NCBI GenBank assembly: GCA_903928835.1
Contig: CAIYSK010000246.1
Coordinates: forward strand, 1-14,204
From: an uncultured cyanobacterium
GTDB taxonomy: Bacteria > Cyanobacteriota > Cyanobacteriia > PCC-6307 > Cyanobiaceae
Direction of reading: 5' to 3'
Length of the DNA: 14,204 bases
The translations under genes and the position numbers were made by a program. Numbering within the stretch: the stretch's first letter is position 1; each line of letters begins with the position of its first letter. The notes under the pieces were generated by a model that made no database searches, was not told the origin of the DNA, and was given only the letters and a program-made list of their open reading frames with translations. Positions 7,606-14,204 of this stretch are shown one piece after another.

Positions 7606-8311
7606 GTCAGTGGGTCCTATCCCGTTGCTCACCGACCACGGCCAATCCCGGACCGAGCGCCACCTGCACCATCCCCTCGCCGCCATCCTCAGGGAGGTGG
7701 GACCTGGGAGCTGTCCTGGGCGTTTCAACTTCCATTGCCACACCATTTGTAGTGATGGAAGCCTGCGGCCCGAAGAGCTGGCCCACCAGGCCCTCGCCAT
7801 GGGGTTGGAGCAAATTGCCATCACCGATCACCACTCCAACCAGGCGTATGCGGCGGCGCAGACCGTCTTTGAGGGTCGGCATCGGGCAGGTGAGCCAACT
7901 CCAAACCTCTGGTCTGGGGTGGAGATCAGCTGCCTTCTGAAGGGCTGCTTGGTCCATGTTCTGGCCCTTGGGTTCACCTACGGCCACCCCAGCCTTGATC
8001 CCTACCTCCAGGGAGCGGCCTTGGTGGGTAGGGGATTACGGGCGGAAGCGGTGTTGGAAGCGATCTGGGCGGCTGGGGGCCTGGCCCTGTTGGCCCACCC
8101 CGCCCGCTACCGATTGCCCTTTCAGGTCTTGATTGAGGCCGCCGATCAATTGGGTTTTGATGGGGCCGAAGCTTGGTACGACTACCAAATGCAGAGCAGG
8201 TGGCAGCCCACGTCCCCCATCTGTGAGGCCATTGCAAAGGACCTCAACAATCGTGGCCTTTTGATGAGTTGTGGCACCGATACCCACGGTCTGGCCCTGG
8301 ATGGCCGCTAG
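7595..8311 (+). CDS. PHP-domain metal-dependent phosphoesterase
   Basis: A 238-residue protein with the complete metal-ligand set of the polymerase-and-histidinol-phosphatase fold: HCH (47-49), SDG (53-55), TDHH (77-80), GVEIS (108-112, Glu110), AHPAR (167-171, His168) and CGTDTHG (226-232, Asp229 and His231). Three metal ions and phosphoester hydrolysis are expected. It is closest to the TrpH/YciV-type proteins, some of which are 3',5'-nucleotide phosphatases or 5'-3' exoribonucleases on short RNA; the substrate here is not known. The start is uncertain: GTG 7595 (overlapping the hemJ stop by 11 nt), GTG 7610 and TTG 7625 are all in frame, and the domain begins well after all three. It is probably coupled to hemJ. 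Confidence 0.85.
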   Translation: MGPKSVGPIPLLTDHGQSRTERHLHHPLAAILREVGPGSCPGRFNFHCHTICSDGSLRPEELAHQALAMGLEQIAITDHHSNQAYAAAQTVFEGRHRAGEPTPNLWSGVEISCLLKGCLVHVLALGFTYGHPSLDPYLQGAALVGRGLRAEAVLEAIWAAGGLALLAHPARYRLPFQVLIEAADQLGFDGAEAWYDYQMQSRWQPTSPICEAIAKDLNNRGLLMSCGTDTHGLALDGR

Positions 8312-8340
8312 GGTTTAGTCACGCTTTCCCTTGCCTGTCG

Positions 8341-8889
8341 ATGGGTCTGTTAGATCGCTTCTTGAAGGGTGGCTCCAGCGCCGGTGCTGCAGCCCCTGCC
8401 CCGAACTCCAAAAAACCCAAGCAGGAAGCTGAAACCTTCTTCCTGGATGCTGATTCCTCCAGCAGCATGGGCAACGTGGATTTCATGCGGCGCTCCAATA
8501 CGATCCGCCGCACCTTTCCTGGCAGCGCCGACAACCCGGGCAACAAGGAAATGATTGCCGAAGTGGCGTCCATGGAAGCTTCCATCGAAAAACTGTCCGA
8601 GGGCATGCCGGGCACCGAAGTCGTTGAGACGTCGATCGACCTCACGGGGGGCGTGCCGAAACCGGTCAAGAAGACCTTCGCCCAGCCCATGTCGGCTGCT
8701 GAATTAGATCAGCGCAAAAGGGGTGCGGCTGTGGGCGTCAATGTGACCGGCGGGCCTGCCGTGATCAAGCTGGAACAGGAGGCCGTTGCCGCCGAGAAGG
8801 CCAGCCAACCCCAAATCACCCAGACCTCCACCGCCAAGCCTGGCGCCATTGACCCTTTCAAGCAGATGGCGAAGGAGCTGAACGGTTGA
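8341..8889 (+). CDS. Low-complexity cyanobacterial protein, function unknown
   Basis: A 182-residue protein. ATG 8341 was chosen because MGLLDRFLKGG begins a typical short amphipathic N-terminal helix and the residues encoded upstream look non-coding. Much of it is rich in Ala, Ser, Pro, Lys and Glu and probably disordered. Three islands look conserved-like: ETFFLDADSSSSMGNVDFMR continuing to about residue 61 (31-61); LTGGVPKPVKKTFAQPMSAA (101-120); and a C-terminal GAIDPFKQMAKEL (168-180). I believe homologs occur across picocyanobacteria as hypothetical proteins, but that is memory, not a search. No transmembrane segment, cysteine or catalytic motif is visible. It is the last gene of the plus-strand unit, 29 nt after the PHP gene, and is followed by a hairpin. 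Confidence 0.7.
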   Translation: MGLLDRFLKGGSSAGAAAPAPNSKKPKQEAETFFLDADSSSSMGNVDFMRRSNTIRRTFPGSADNPGNKEMIAEVASMEASIEKLSEGMPGTEVVETSIDLTGGVPKPVKKTFAQPMSAAELDQRKRGAAVGVNVTGGPAVIKLEQEAVAAEKASQPQITQTSTAKPGAIDPFKQMAKELNG

Positions 8890-8905
8890 ACGCCAAATCA
8901 ACTGA

Positions 8906-8931
8906 GCTGAGACCTTGATCTCAGCGCTTTT
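8906..8931 (+). terminator. Candidate rho-independent terminator
   Basis: GCTGAGA (8906-8912) pairs perfectly with TCTCAGC (8919-8925) around a 6-nt loop, followed by GCTTTT (to 8931). It begins 17 nt after the stop of the 182-aa protein. The stem is short and the T-run only four bases, so strength is doubtful. It overlaps the convergent cobN stop codon (8921-8923). Confidence 0.5.
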
Positions 8932-11900
8932 CAATCAGGCTTTCTGAGTCCAAAACCAGTTGGCGCAGGTCCGCTAGCTGGTTTTTTTGTGCCCCGCTCC
9001 AGAGCCCCCGGTTGTGGGCCTCCAGGAGCCGTTCACCCATATCCCTGAGCGCCCAGGGATTGGCGCGCTCGAGGAATCCGCGCACCTGGGGATCGCCCAA
9101 CCATTGGTCACAGATGGCCCCATAGCCCCAATCCGGGACGCGGCCTGTGCTGGCGTCGTAGGCGAAGAGGTAGTCCAGGCTGGCGGCCATCTCGAAGCCC
9201 CCCTTGTAGCCGTGCTCTTGCATGGCCCCGATCCAGCGGGGATTGAGAACCCGGCTGCGTAAAACCTTGTCGAATTCCCGCTCAAGCCGGTGCACCTTGG
9301 GCCGGCCATGGCGGGAGTGGTCGCCAAACCAGAGGGCAGGGGCTTGCCCCTGCAGGCTTTCTGCTGCCGCACTGAGGCCCCCCTGGAACTGGTAGTAGTC
9401 GTCTGAATCGAGCAGGTCATGTTCCCGGTTGTCCTGGTTGTGCAGCACCACCTGCACCTGGCGCAACCGGGTTTCAAGCCCCTGGCGATCGGCCCCAGCC
9501 TCAATCCCCCCGACCTGGCTAGAAGCACCCTGGCTGGCCCCCTGGTTGCTGTAACGCCAACTGCTCCAATTCAAAAAGGCTTCGGCCAAGTCGCTGCGGC
9601 TCTCCCACTGGCCGCTGTCGATCAAACCCTGGAGGCCAGCGCCGTAGGCCCCCGGTGCCGATCCGTATACGCGGGCGTTGTGGCCGTCCACCCGGGCGGC
9701 GGCGGCCAGGGGATTGGCTTCGGAGGGTTCATCCAGGCCAGCCACCAAATCGGTGGCCTGGTTCATCCAACCCACCAGTTGGGGGAAGGCATCCCGAAAT
9801 AATCCAGAGATCCGTAGGGTCACATCCACCCGGGGCCGACCGAGCAGGCTCAGCGGGATCACCTCCAGGTCCACCATGCGACGGGTGGGCCCATCCCAAA
9901 CGGGACGAACCCCCAACAGGGCCAGGGCCTGGGCGATGTCCTCTCCGCCATTGCGCATGGTGGCTGTGCCCCAGACCGAGAGGGCCAGGGTTTGCAGGTG
10001 TTCACCCTCCTGCTGTAGGTGGCTCTCCAGCAGGAGCTCAGCGCTGCGCCGGCCGAGATCCCAGGCCGCTTCGGTGGGTAATCCCCGCAGATCCACGCTG
10101 TAGAAATTGCGGCCCGTGGGCAATAAATCCGGACGGCCCCTGGTGGGGGCACCGGAGGGTCCAGCAGCAAGACGTTGGCCATTGAGACCCGCCAGAAAAG
10201 CTTCCCGCTCCGCGGTGCCGCAGGCCAAAAACCTGGGCACCAGGTTGGTTTGCAAGTGCACGAGCACCGCCGCTAAAGCAGGGGGTGTCGGCGCACTGCC
10301 AAGGGGTTGGAGCAGGAGCTGGGCCGTTTCCGGGTTGGCGAGAACCCCAGAGCAAAGCTCGAGTGCTAGCCCTTCGATCAAGGCCACCCCGTCTCCCACG
10401 TAGCGGAGAGCCGCCTTGCTAAATCGGCTGCCCAACGTCTGGCAATCGGCGCTGGACAGTTCGAGGTCGTCGGGATCACACCAGGGGTCAAACTCCAAAT
10501 CCAAGGCCTGGGCCAAGGCTTGGGTGATCCCTGGCAATCCGGCTTGGGGCGCCCTCGCCAGGCAAAGCAGCAACTCAGAAGCCTTTGCTGCTTCAGGCAG
10601 GGTGCCAAAGGTGTGGAGTCCAAGCCGTATTTGGGCTTCCTTGAGTTCGCAGAGGTAACCATCGGCGGCATCCAGGCGCTGATCCAGGCTGGTGCCCTCC
10701 AGGTCCGGTAGGTGGAGGGTGCTGAGTTTGCTCTCCAGTTCCAGCCTGAGGGGCAGGGCCCGTTCACTGCCGAATTGGCTGGCCTCCCAATACTCATCAA
10801 GCAGGACCTCGAGCTGCTGGAGATCGCCGTGGAGCCCAGCGCGACCCAAGGGAGGAGTGAGGTGGTCGATGATTACGGCCTGGGCCCGCCGTTTGGCCTG
10901 GGAGCCCTCGCCGGGATCGTTAACGATGAACGGATAAAGGTGGGGCAGGGGGCCAAGGGCCCATTCGGGAAAGCAGTGGCTCGAGAGGCCAAGGGCCTTA
11001 CCTGGCAGCCATTCGAGGTTGCCGTGCTTGCCCACATGCACCACCACCTGGGCCCCAAATTGTTGGCGCAACCACAGGTATTGGGCCAGATACGCGTGGG
11101 TGGGCGGCAGGTCGGGGCTGTGATAGCTGAGGGTGGGGTCCCTGTCGTAGCCCCGCTCCGGTTGGATCAAGACCGTGACATGGCCAAAACCCAACCCCCG
11201 GATCGGGAACCCGGGGCTGCCGTTAGCCATCGCCACCAAACCGCTATCAGCGCTGGGCTCACCCCAAACCCTTTCCAGGGCTTCGCGACCTTCGATCGGC
11301 AAGCTGGCGTACCAATCCAGGTAGGTGGCCAGGGCCAGGTGGTCGAGGGGAGGGTGGTGGCCGCTTTCTGAATCGTTGGTCAGGCCAGCCATCAGGGCCC
11401 CGATCAGGGCGTCACCATCGAGCGGCAAGGGCCCTGACCCAAGGCCGTAGCCCGCTGCCTGCATCCAGCCCAGCATTAGGGCCGTAGAGGCTGGGGTATC
11501 GAGGCCTACCCCATTGGCCAATCGGCTGTTGCGGGTGGGGTAATTGGCCAACACCAGGGCCACCCTCCGCTCCTGAGCAGGGGTTTGGCGCAGGTCAATC
11601 CAGTGGGCCACAAGCTGGCACACCCAGCCAATCCGCTCAACATCCGGTTCATAGCGGGCCAGGGCCGATGCCAGACGATCACTGGACAAGCGGGTTTCTT
11701 TGAAAGCACCGATCCGGGTCGTTATCCGACCATCGAGTTCGGGCAGGGCCACCTGCAGGCCAAGGTCCGTCGGACCCAATCCGATGCTGCTGGAGCGCCA
11801 TTTCTCCCTGGTCTGGCTGTTGCAGAGCAACTGGAAAACGGGAACGTCTAGTTGGTCCCAAAGGGGAGCTCCTAAGCCGGCTTCTTCAAATTGAACGGAA

Positions 11901-12676
11901 GCAAAGGAGGTGGTGCACAGCACGGCCTGGGCGCTCTCACGCTCGAGCAGATCGGCCACCCCCCGTTGCACGGCCTGGTCGCGGAGCCCACTGACCCAAA
12001 GGGCCCTGGGGCAAAGGCCGCGATCGCGAAGGGCCGCGAGGATGGCTTCCATCAAGTCGGTGTCACCGGCCTGGAGCAGGGCCCGATAGGCGATCACCCC
12101 GACCCGCGGACCGCCCTCGTCCCGCCAATCGTGGGGCAAGGGATCCCCCAAGGGGATCACCCCAGGCGGCTCAGGGGTTTCCCCCTCCAGCAGGACTCGA
12201 AAGCAGCCCAAGGCGCGAGCCAGGTTGTCGGGCCCGCCTTGCCTGAAGCACTCCGCCAGCGCCAAGGTCAGGGGAACAGGCAAGGTGCCGAGTTCGGCGA
12301 GGGCGAGGTCCTCACTGGCCGTACCGGCAAGCACCAACAGCTGGCGTCCTGGATCCCCAGAGACCCAATGCTGCAGTTGCTCGAGCCCGTAGCTCCAATG
12401 GCCCCGGCCGCCGAGCAAACGGACCACCACCATGCGCGCCGAGGCCACCGTGGAGGCGATGTAGTGGTCAATCACCGCAGGGGTGCCCAAGGCCGCCAAA
12501 TTCAGACCCCGCAGGGACGGGCCTAGGAGCCCTGGATGGGAGTCCAACAACCGATCGATCGCAACTAGATCGGTGTCAGCACTGCTGAGCAGCAAAACGG
12601 GGGCAGCAGGCTGCTCCACGTACGCCCCCCCCTTGGCGTCACCTGATGCCCCTGGAACCGCGGCCAATCGATGCAT
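8921..12676 (-). CDS. cobN: Cobaltochelatase, CobN subunit
   Basis: A 1251-residue homolog of the large subunit that inserts cobalt into hydrogenobyrinate a,c-diamide in aerobic B12 synthesis, related to ChlH of magnesium chelatase. The hallmark HVGKHGNLEWLPGKALGLSS begins at residue 547, followed by the NDPGEGSQAKRR stretch. The C-terminal block RWIGAMQEHGYKGGFEMAAS (starting at 1147) and the end ERLLEAHNRGLWS are intact. The length is normal and there is no internal stop. I chose ATG 12676 because an AGGA lies seven bases upstream and because the in-frame ATG at 12730 would overlap the divergent ilvE start; starting there would add 18 residues unlike the family. The usual small subunits are not in this window; in cyanobacteria ChlI/ChlD have been suggested to serve CobN, which is inference here. 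It converges on the plus-strand unit. Confidence 0.93.
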   Translation of the reverse strand: MHRLAAVPGASGDAKGGAYVEQPAAPVLLLSSADTDLVAIDRLLDSHPGLLGPSLRGLNLAALGTPAVIDHYIASTVASARMVVVRLLGGRGHWSYGLEQLQHWVSGDPGRQLLVLAGTASEDLALAELGTLPVPLTLALAECFRQGGPDNLARALGCFRVLLEGETPEPPGVIPLGDPLPHDWRDEGGPRVGVIAYRALLQAGDTDLMEAILAALRDRGLCPRALWVSGLRDQAVQRGVADLLERESAQAVLCTTSFASVQFEEAGLGAPLWDQLDVPVFQLLCNSQTREKWRSSSIGLGPTDLGLQVALPELDGRITTRIGAFKETRLSSDRLASALARYEPDVERIGWVCQLVAHWIDLRQTPAQERRVALVLANYPTRNSRLANGVGLDTPASTALMLGWMQAAGYGLGSGPLPLDGDALIGALMAGLTNDSESGHHPPLDHLALATYLDWYASLPIEGREALERVWGEPSADSGLVAMANGSPGFPIRGLGFGHVTVLIQPERGYDRDPTLSYHSPDLPPTHAYLAQYLWLRQQFGAQVVVHVGKHGNLEWLPGKALGLSSHCFPEWALGPLPHLYPFIVNDPGEGSQAKRRAQAVIIDHLTPPLGRAGLHGDLQQLEVLLDEYWEASQFGSERALPLRLELESKLSTLHLPDLEGTSLDQRLDAADGYLCELKEAQIRLGLHTFGTLPEAAKASELLLCLARAPQAGLPGITQALAQALDLEFDPWCDPDDLELSSADCQTLGSRFSKAALRYVGDGVALIEGLALELCSGVLANPETAQLLLQPLGSAPTPPALAAVLVHLQTNLVPRFLACGTAEREAFLAGLNGQRLAAGPSGAPTRGRPDLLPTGRNFYSVDLRGLPTEAAWDLGRRSAELLLESHLQQEGEHLQTLALSVWGTATMRNGGEDIAQALALLGVRPVWDGPTRRMVDLEVIPLSLLGRPRVDVTLRISGLFRDAFPQLVGWMNQATDLVAGLDEPSEANPLAAAARVDGHNARVYGSAPGAYGAGLQGLIDSGQWESRSDLAEAFLNWSSWRYSNQGASQGASSQVGGIEAGADRQGLETRLRQVQVVLHNQDNREHDLLDSDDYYQFQGGLSAAAESLQGQAPALWFGDHSRHGRPKVHRLEREFDKVLRSRVLNPRWIGAMQEHGYKGGFEMAASLDYLFAYDASTGRVPDWGYGAICDQWLGDPQVRGFLERANPWALRDMGERLLEAHNRGLWSGAQKNQLADLRQLVLDSESLIEKR

Positions 12677-12728
12677 CACCCCATCCTGCTTGCTGCAGTG
12701 AGAAGATCGGGGCATCGGAAACGCCACC
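12677..12728. promoter_or_regulatory. Divergent intergenic region, cobN / ilvE-metH
   Basis: Only 52 nt separate the two divergent starts, so at least one promoter must overlap coding sequence of the other gene. I see no clear -10/-35 pair and no cobalamin-riboswitch-like structure; the space is far too small for one. The only firm signal is the cobN Shine-Dalgarno. The arrangement would allow shared control of cobN and metH, which is inference. Confidence 0.35.
12684..12687 (-). promoter_or_regulatory. Shine-Dalgarno of cobN
   Basis: AGGA on the minus strand, seven bases before ATG 12676 (AGGATGGGGTG-ATG). It decides the cobN start in favour of 12676 over the longer frame beginning at 12730. 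Confidence 0.55.
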
Positions 12729-13646
12729 ATGCACCAATTCCTTCCCTACGCCTGGTTTGGTGGCAGGTGTGTGCCCTTTGCTGAAGCCACCCTCTCGGTA
12801 GCCACCCATGCCCTCCACTACGGCACTGGCGCCTTTGGTGGCATGCGGGCCCTGCCCAATCCCGCAGATCCGCGGGAAATCCTGTTGTTTCGGGCTGATC
12901 GCCACGCCCGCCGCCTCAGTCAGAGCGCCAAACTCCTACTCACAGAGTTGAGCGAGGAGACCATTCTCAATGCGATCACCACCTTCCTTAGGGCAAACAA
13001 ACCTAATTGTCCGGTCTACCTGCGGCCCTTTGTCTATACCAGTGATCTCGGGATTGCGCCCAGGCTTCACAACATCGAGACCGACTTCCTGATCTATGGC
13101 CTCGAACTCGGGGATTACCTCTCACCGGAGGGAGTGAGCTGCCGGATTAGTTCCTGGTGCCGCCAAGAGGACCGTTCCCTACCCCTGCGGGGCAAAATTA
13201 GTGGCGCCTACATCACCAGCTCCCTAGCTAAAACAGAAGCGGTGAAAAGTGGCTTCGACGAAGCCCTACTCCTCAATAGCCGCGGCAAAGTTAGTGAAGC
13301 CAGCGGCATGAATCTTTTTATGGTTCGCGATGGTGTGTTGATCACGCCAGGGGTCGATCAGGACATCCTCGAAGGCATCACCCGCGCCAGCGTTCTTGAA
13401 CTCGCCAAGGCCATGGGGATCCCAACCCTGGAGCGCCCGGTCGATAAAACCGAGCTGTTCATTGCCGATGAAGTGTTCCTCAGTGGCACAGCAGCGAAGG
13501 TGACCCCCGTGCGACGGATCGAAACGACCGACTTAGCTACCAAGCGACCAGTGATGGATGCGATCCGCGAGCGCCTGACGGCAATCACCGAGGGCCGGGA
13601 TCCTGCCTATGACCACTGGGTCACCCGTGTGAGCCTTCAGAATTGA
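12729..13646 (+). CDS. ilvE: Branched-chain amino acid aminotransferase (class IV)
   Basis: A 305-residue fold-type IV, PLP-dependent transaminase that makes leucine, isoleucine and valine from their 2-oxo acids with glutamate as donor. The sequence lines up well with E. coli Ilv[15 protein letters not shown] (28-41), YLRPFVY (97-103), the PLP-binding lysine Lys156 in [12 protein letters not shown], the cofactor-phosphate region [19 protein letters not shown] (186-204, Glu190), [19 protein letters not shown], and [15 protein letters not shown]. The length is normal. Class IV also includes D-amino acid transaminase and aminodeoxychorismate lyase; the IlvE-like motifs favour branched-chain substrates. 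Its stop TGA overlaps the first metH ATG by one base (TGATG), so the two are coupled. Confidence 0.92.
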   Translation: MHQFLPYAWFGGRCVPFAEATLSVATHALHYGTGAFGGMRALPNPADPREILLFRADRHARRLSQSAKLLLTELSEETILNAITTFLRANKPNCPVYLRPFVYTSDLGIAPRLHNIETDFLIYGLELGDYLSPEGVSCRISSWCRQEDRSLPLRGKISGAYITSSLAKTEAVKSGFDEALLLNSRGKVSEASGMNLFMVRDGVLITPGVDQDILEGITRASVLELAKAMGIPTLERPVDKTELFIADEVFLSGTAAKVTPVRRIETTDLATKRPVMDAIRERLTAITEGRDPAYDHWVTRVSLQN

Positions 13647-14204
13647 TGGTGATGTCCAAGTCGACTAAGCCAGAAATCGTGACGCGCACCGGTTTTCTTG
13701 AGCGTCTCCACAGCCCCGAAAGACCAATCCTGGTTTTCGACGGAGCGACGGGAACATCGCTCCAGGAGATGGACCTCAGCGCCGAAGACTTCGGCGGGGC
13801 GGCCCTGGAGGGTTGCAATGAAAACCTGGTGTTTACCCGCCCGGATGCGGTGCAGGCGGTTCACCGTCAGTTCCTAGAGGCAGGCTGCGATGTGATCGAG
13901 ACCGACACCTTTGGGGCGGCCTCCATCGTGCTGGCCGAATACGACCTGGAGACCGAGGCCTTCGCGATCAACAAGCGGGCTGCGGAACTGGCGCGGGAGG
14001 TCGCAGCGGAATTCAGCACGGCTGAGAAACCCCGCTTTGTGGCGGGGTCCATGGGCCCCACCACAAAGCTCCCCACCCTGGGCCACATCGATTTCGATGG
14101 GATGAAGGCCTCCTTCGCCGAACAGGCCGAAGGACTGATCGCCGGCGATGTCGATTTGTTCATTGTCGAAACCTGCCAGGACGTCCTCCAGATCAAGGCC
14201 GCCC
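13646..14204 (+). CDS. metH: Cobalamin-dependent methionine synthase, N-terminal part (3' partial)
   Basis: 186 codons are present before the window ends; a full MetH is about 1,200 residues. This is the start of the homocysteine-binding barrel: [20 protein letters not shown] (26-45), [20 protein letters not shown] (57-76), [13 protein letters not shown] (79-91), [15 protein letters not shown] (133-147) and [10 protein letters not shown] (170-179). The zinc-binding cysteines, folate, cobalamin and reactivation domains lie outside. The enzyme moves a methyl group from 5-methyltetrahydrofolate to homocysteine through B12. The absence of MetE cannot be judged from here. Two in-frame ATGs are possible, 13646 (overlapping the ilvE stop) and 13652; neither has a strong Shine-Dalgarno, and the first fits coupling. 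Confidence 0.93.
   Translation, partial: MVMSKSTKPEIVTRTGFLERLHSPERPILVFDGATGTSLQEMDLSAEDFGGAALEGCNENLVFTRPDAVQAVHRQFLEAGCDVIETDTFGAASIVLAEYDLETEAFAINKRAAELAREVAAEFSTAEKPRFVAGSMGPTTKLPTLGHIDFDGMKASFAEQAEGLIAGDVDLFIVETCQDVLQIKAA

Noticed and set aside
10712..11371. 219-codon open frame on the plus strand opposite cobN
   Set aside because: The minus strand carries highly conserved CobN motifs throughout this stretch, and the plus-strand product has no recognisable domain. Long antisense frames are expected in GC-rich genes.
12020..12027. HIP1 octamer GCGATCGC
   Set aside because: Only one copy was noticed in 14.2 kb, close to chance for GC-rich DNA; it does not indicate a HIP1-rich cyanobacterium.
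11891..12526. 211-codon open frame on the plus strand opposite cobN
   Set aside because: Antisense shadow of the CobN N-terminal region; composition is Gly/Gln/Pro-rich with no family resemblance or ribosome binding site.
12550..12574. Inverted repeat ACCGATC / GATCGGT with an 11-nt spacer
   Set aside because: It lies within cobN coding sequence, has no T-run, and its GATC-rich arms are easily produced by Asp/Ile/Arg codons; no second copy was seen.
12677..12728. Possible cobalamin riboswitch upstream of ilvE-metH or cobN
   Set aside because: The gap is 52 nt, far shorter than a cobalamin riboswitch (about 200 nt), and no B12-box-like sequence was seen.
12677..12730. Upstream extension of cobN to ATG 12730
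   Set aside because: It would overlap the divergent ilvE start codon and add 18 residues unlike CobN N-termini; ATG 12676 has a good Shine-Dalgarno.

Overview
The window reads as a GC-rich stretch of a picocyanobacterial chromosome (Synechococcus/Cyanobium/Prochlorococcus group). The grounds are recognisable cyanobacterial proteins (DUF1995, DUF4330, a coiled-coil DivIVA-like protein, HemJ in its cyanobacterial form, CobN) and very tight gene packing with start/stop overlaps. I found only one copy of the HIP1 octamer GCGATCGC, so HIP1 is not enriched as it is in many other cyanobacteria. I saw no tRNA, rRNA, CRISPR array, insertion sequence or phage gene. Most of the window is ordinary housekeeping DNA. 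Family calls rest on motif recognition by eye.

Layout. (1) 1-774: an open frame that begins as the NAD(P)-binding part of a zinc-type alcohol dehydrogenase and switches in frame, near 142-150, into a DUF1995 protein. (2) 829-2704: a DUF4330 protein followed after 1 nt by an S13-family D-Ala-D-Ala carboxypeptidase. (3) 2723-4121, minus strand: coaD followed by the DivIVA-like coiled-coil gene. (4) 4194-8889, plus strand: flavin reductase, uvrC, a small exported protein, hemJ, a PHP-domain phosphoesterase and a 182-aa disordered protein, several with overlapping start/stop codons, ending at a hairpin that overlaps the end of cobN. (5) 8921-12676, minus strand: cobN. (6) 12729-14204, plus strand: a branched-chain-type aminotransferase overlapping the start of metH, which runs off the window.

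How the genes work together. The right half has a B12/methionine theme. CobN inserts cobalt into the corrin ring; the divergent pair ilvE-metH includes B12-dependent methionine synthase. HemJ, in the preceding unit, supplies the protoporphyrin branch of the same tetrapyrrole pathway. The left half is envelope and division (carboxypeptidase, DivIVA-like protein), coenzyme A synthesis and DNA repair.

Two departures from an ordinary chromosome stand out. The uvrC reading frame is interrupted by one in-frame TAG (6389-6391) exactly where relatives carry an acidic residue, and the intact helix-hairpin-helix tail continues in the same frame to 6691. The alcohol dehydrogenase/DUF1995 join at the left edge looks like a chimera (assembly, amplification, or a real deletion/insertion), supported by a change in codon use across the join. 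I found no convincing new multi-gene system.
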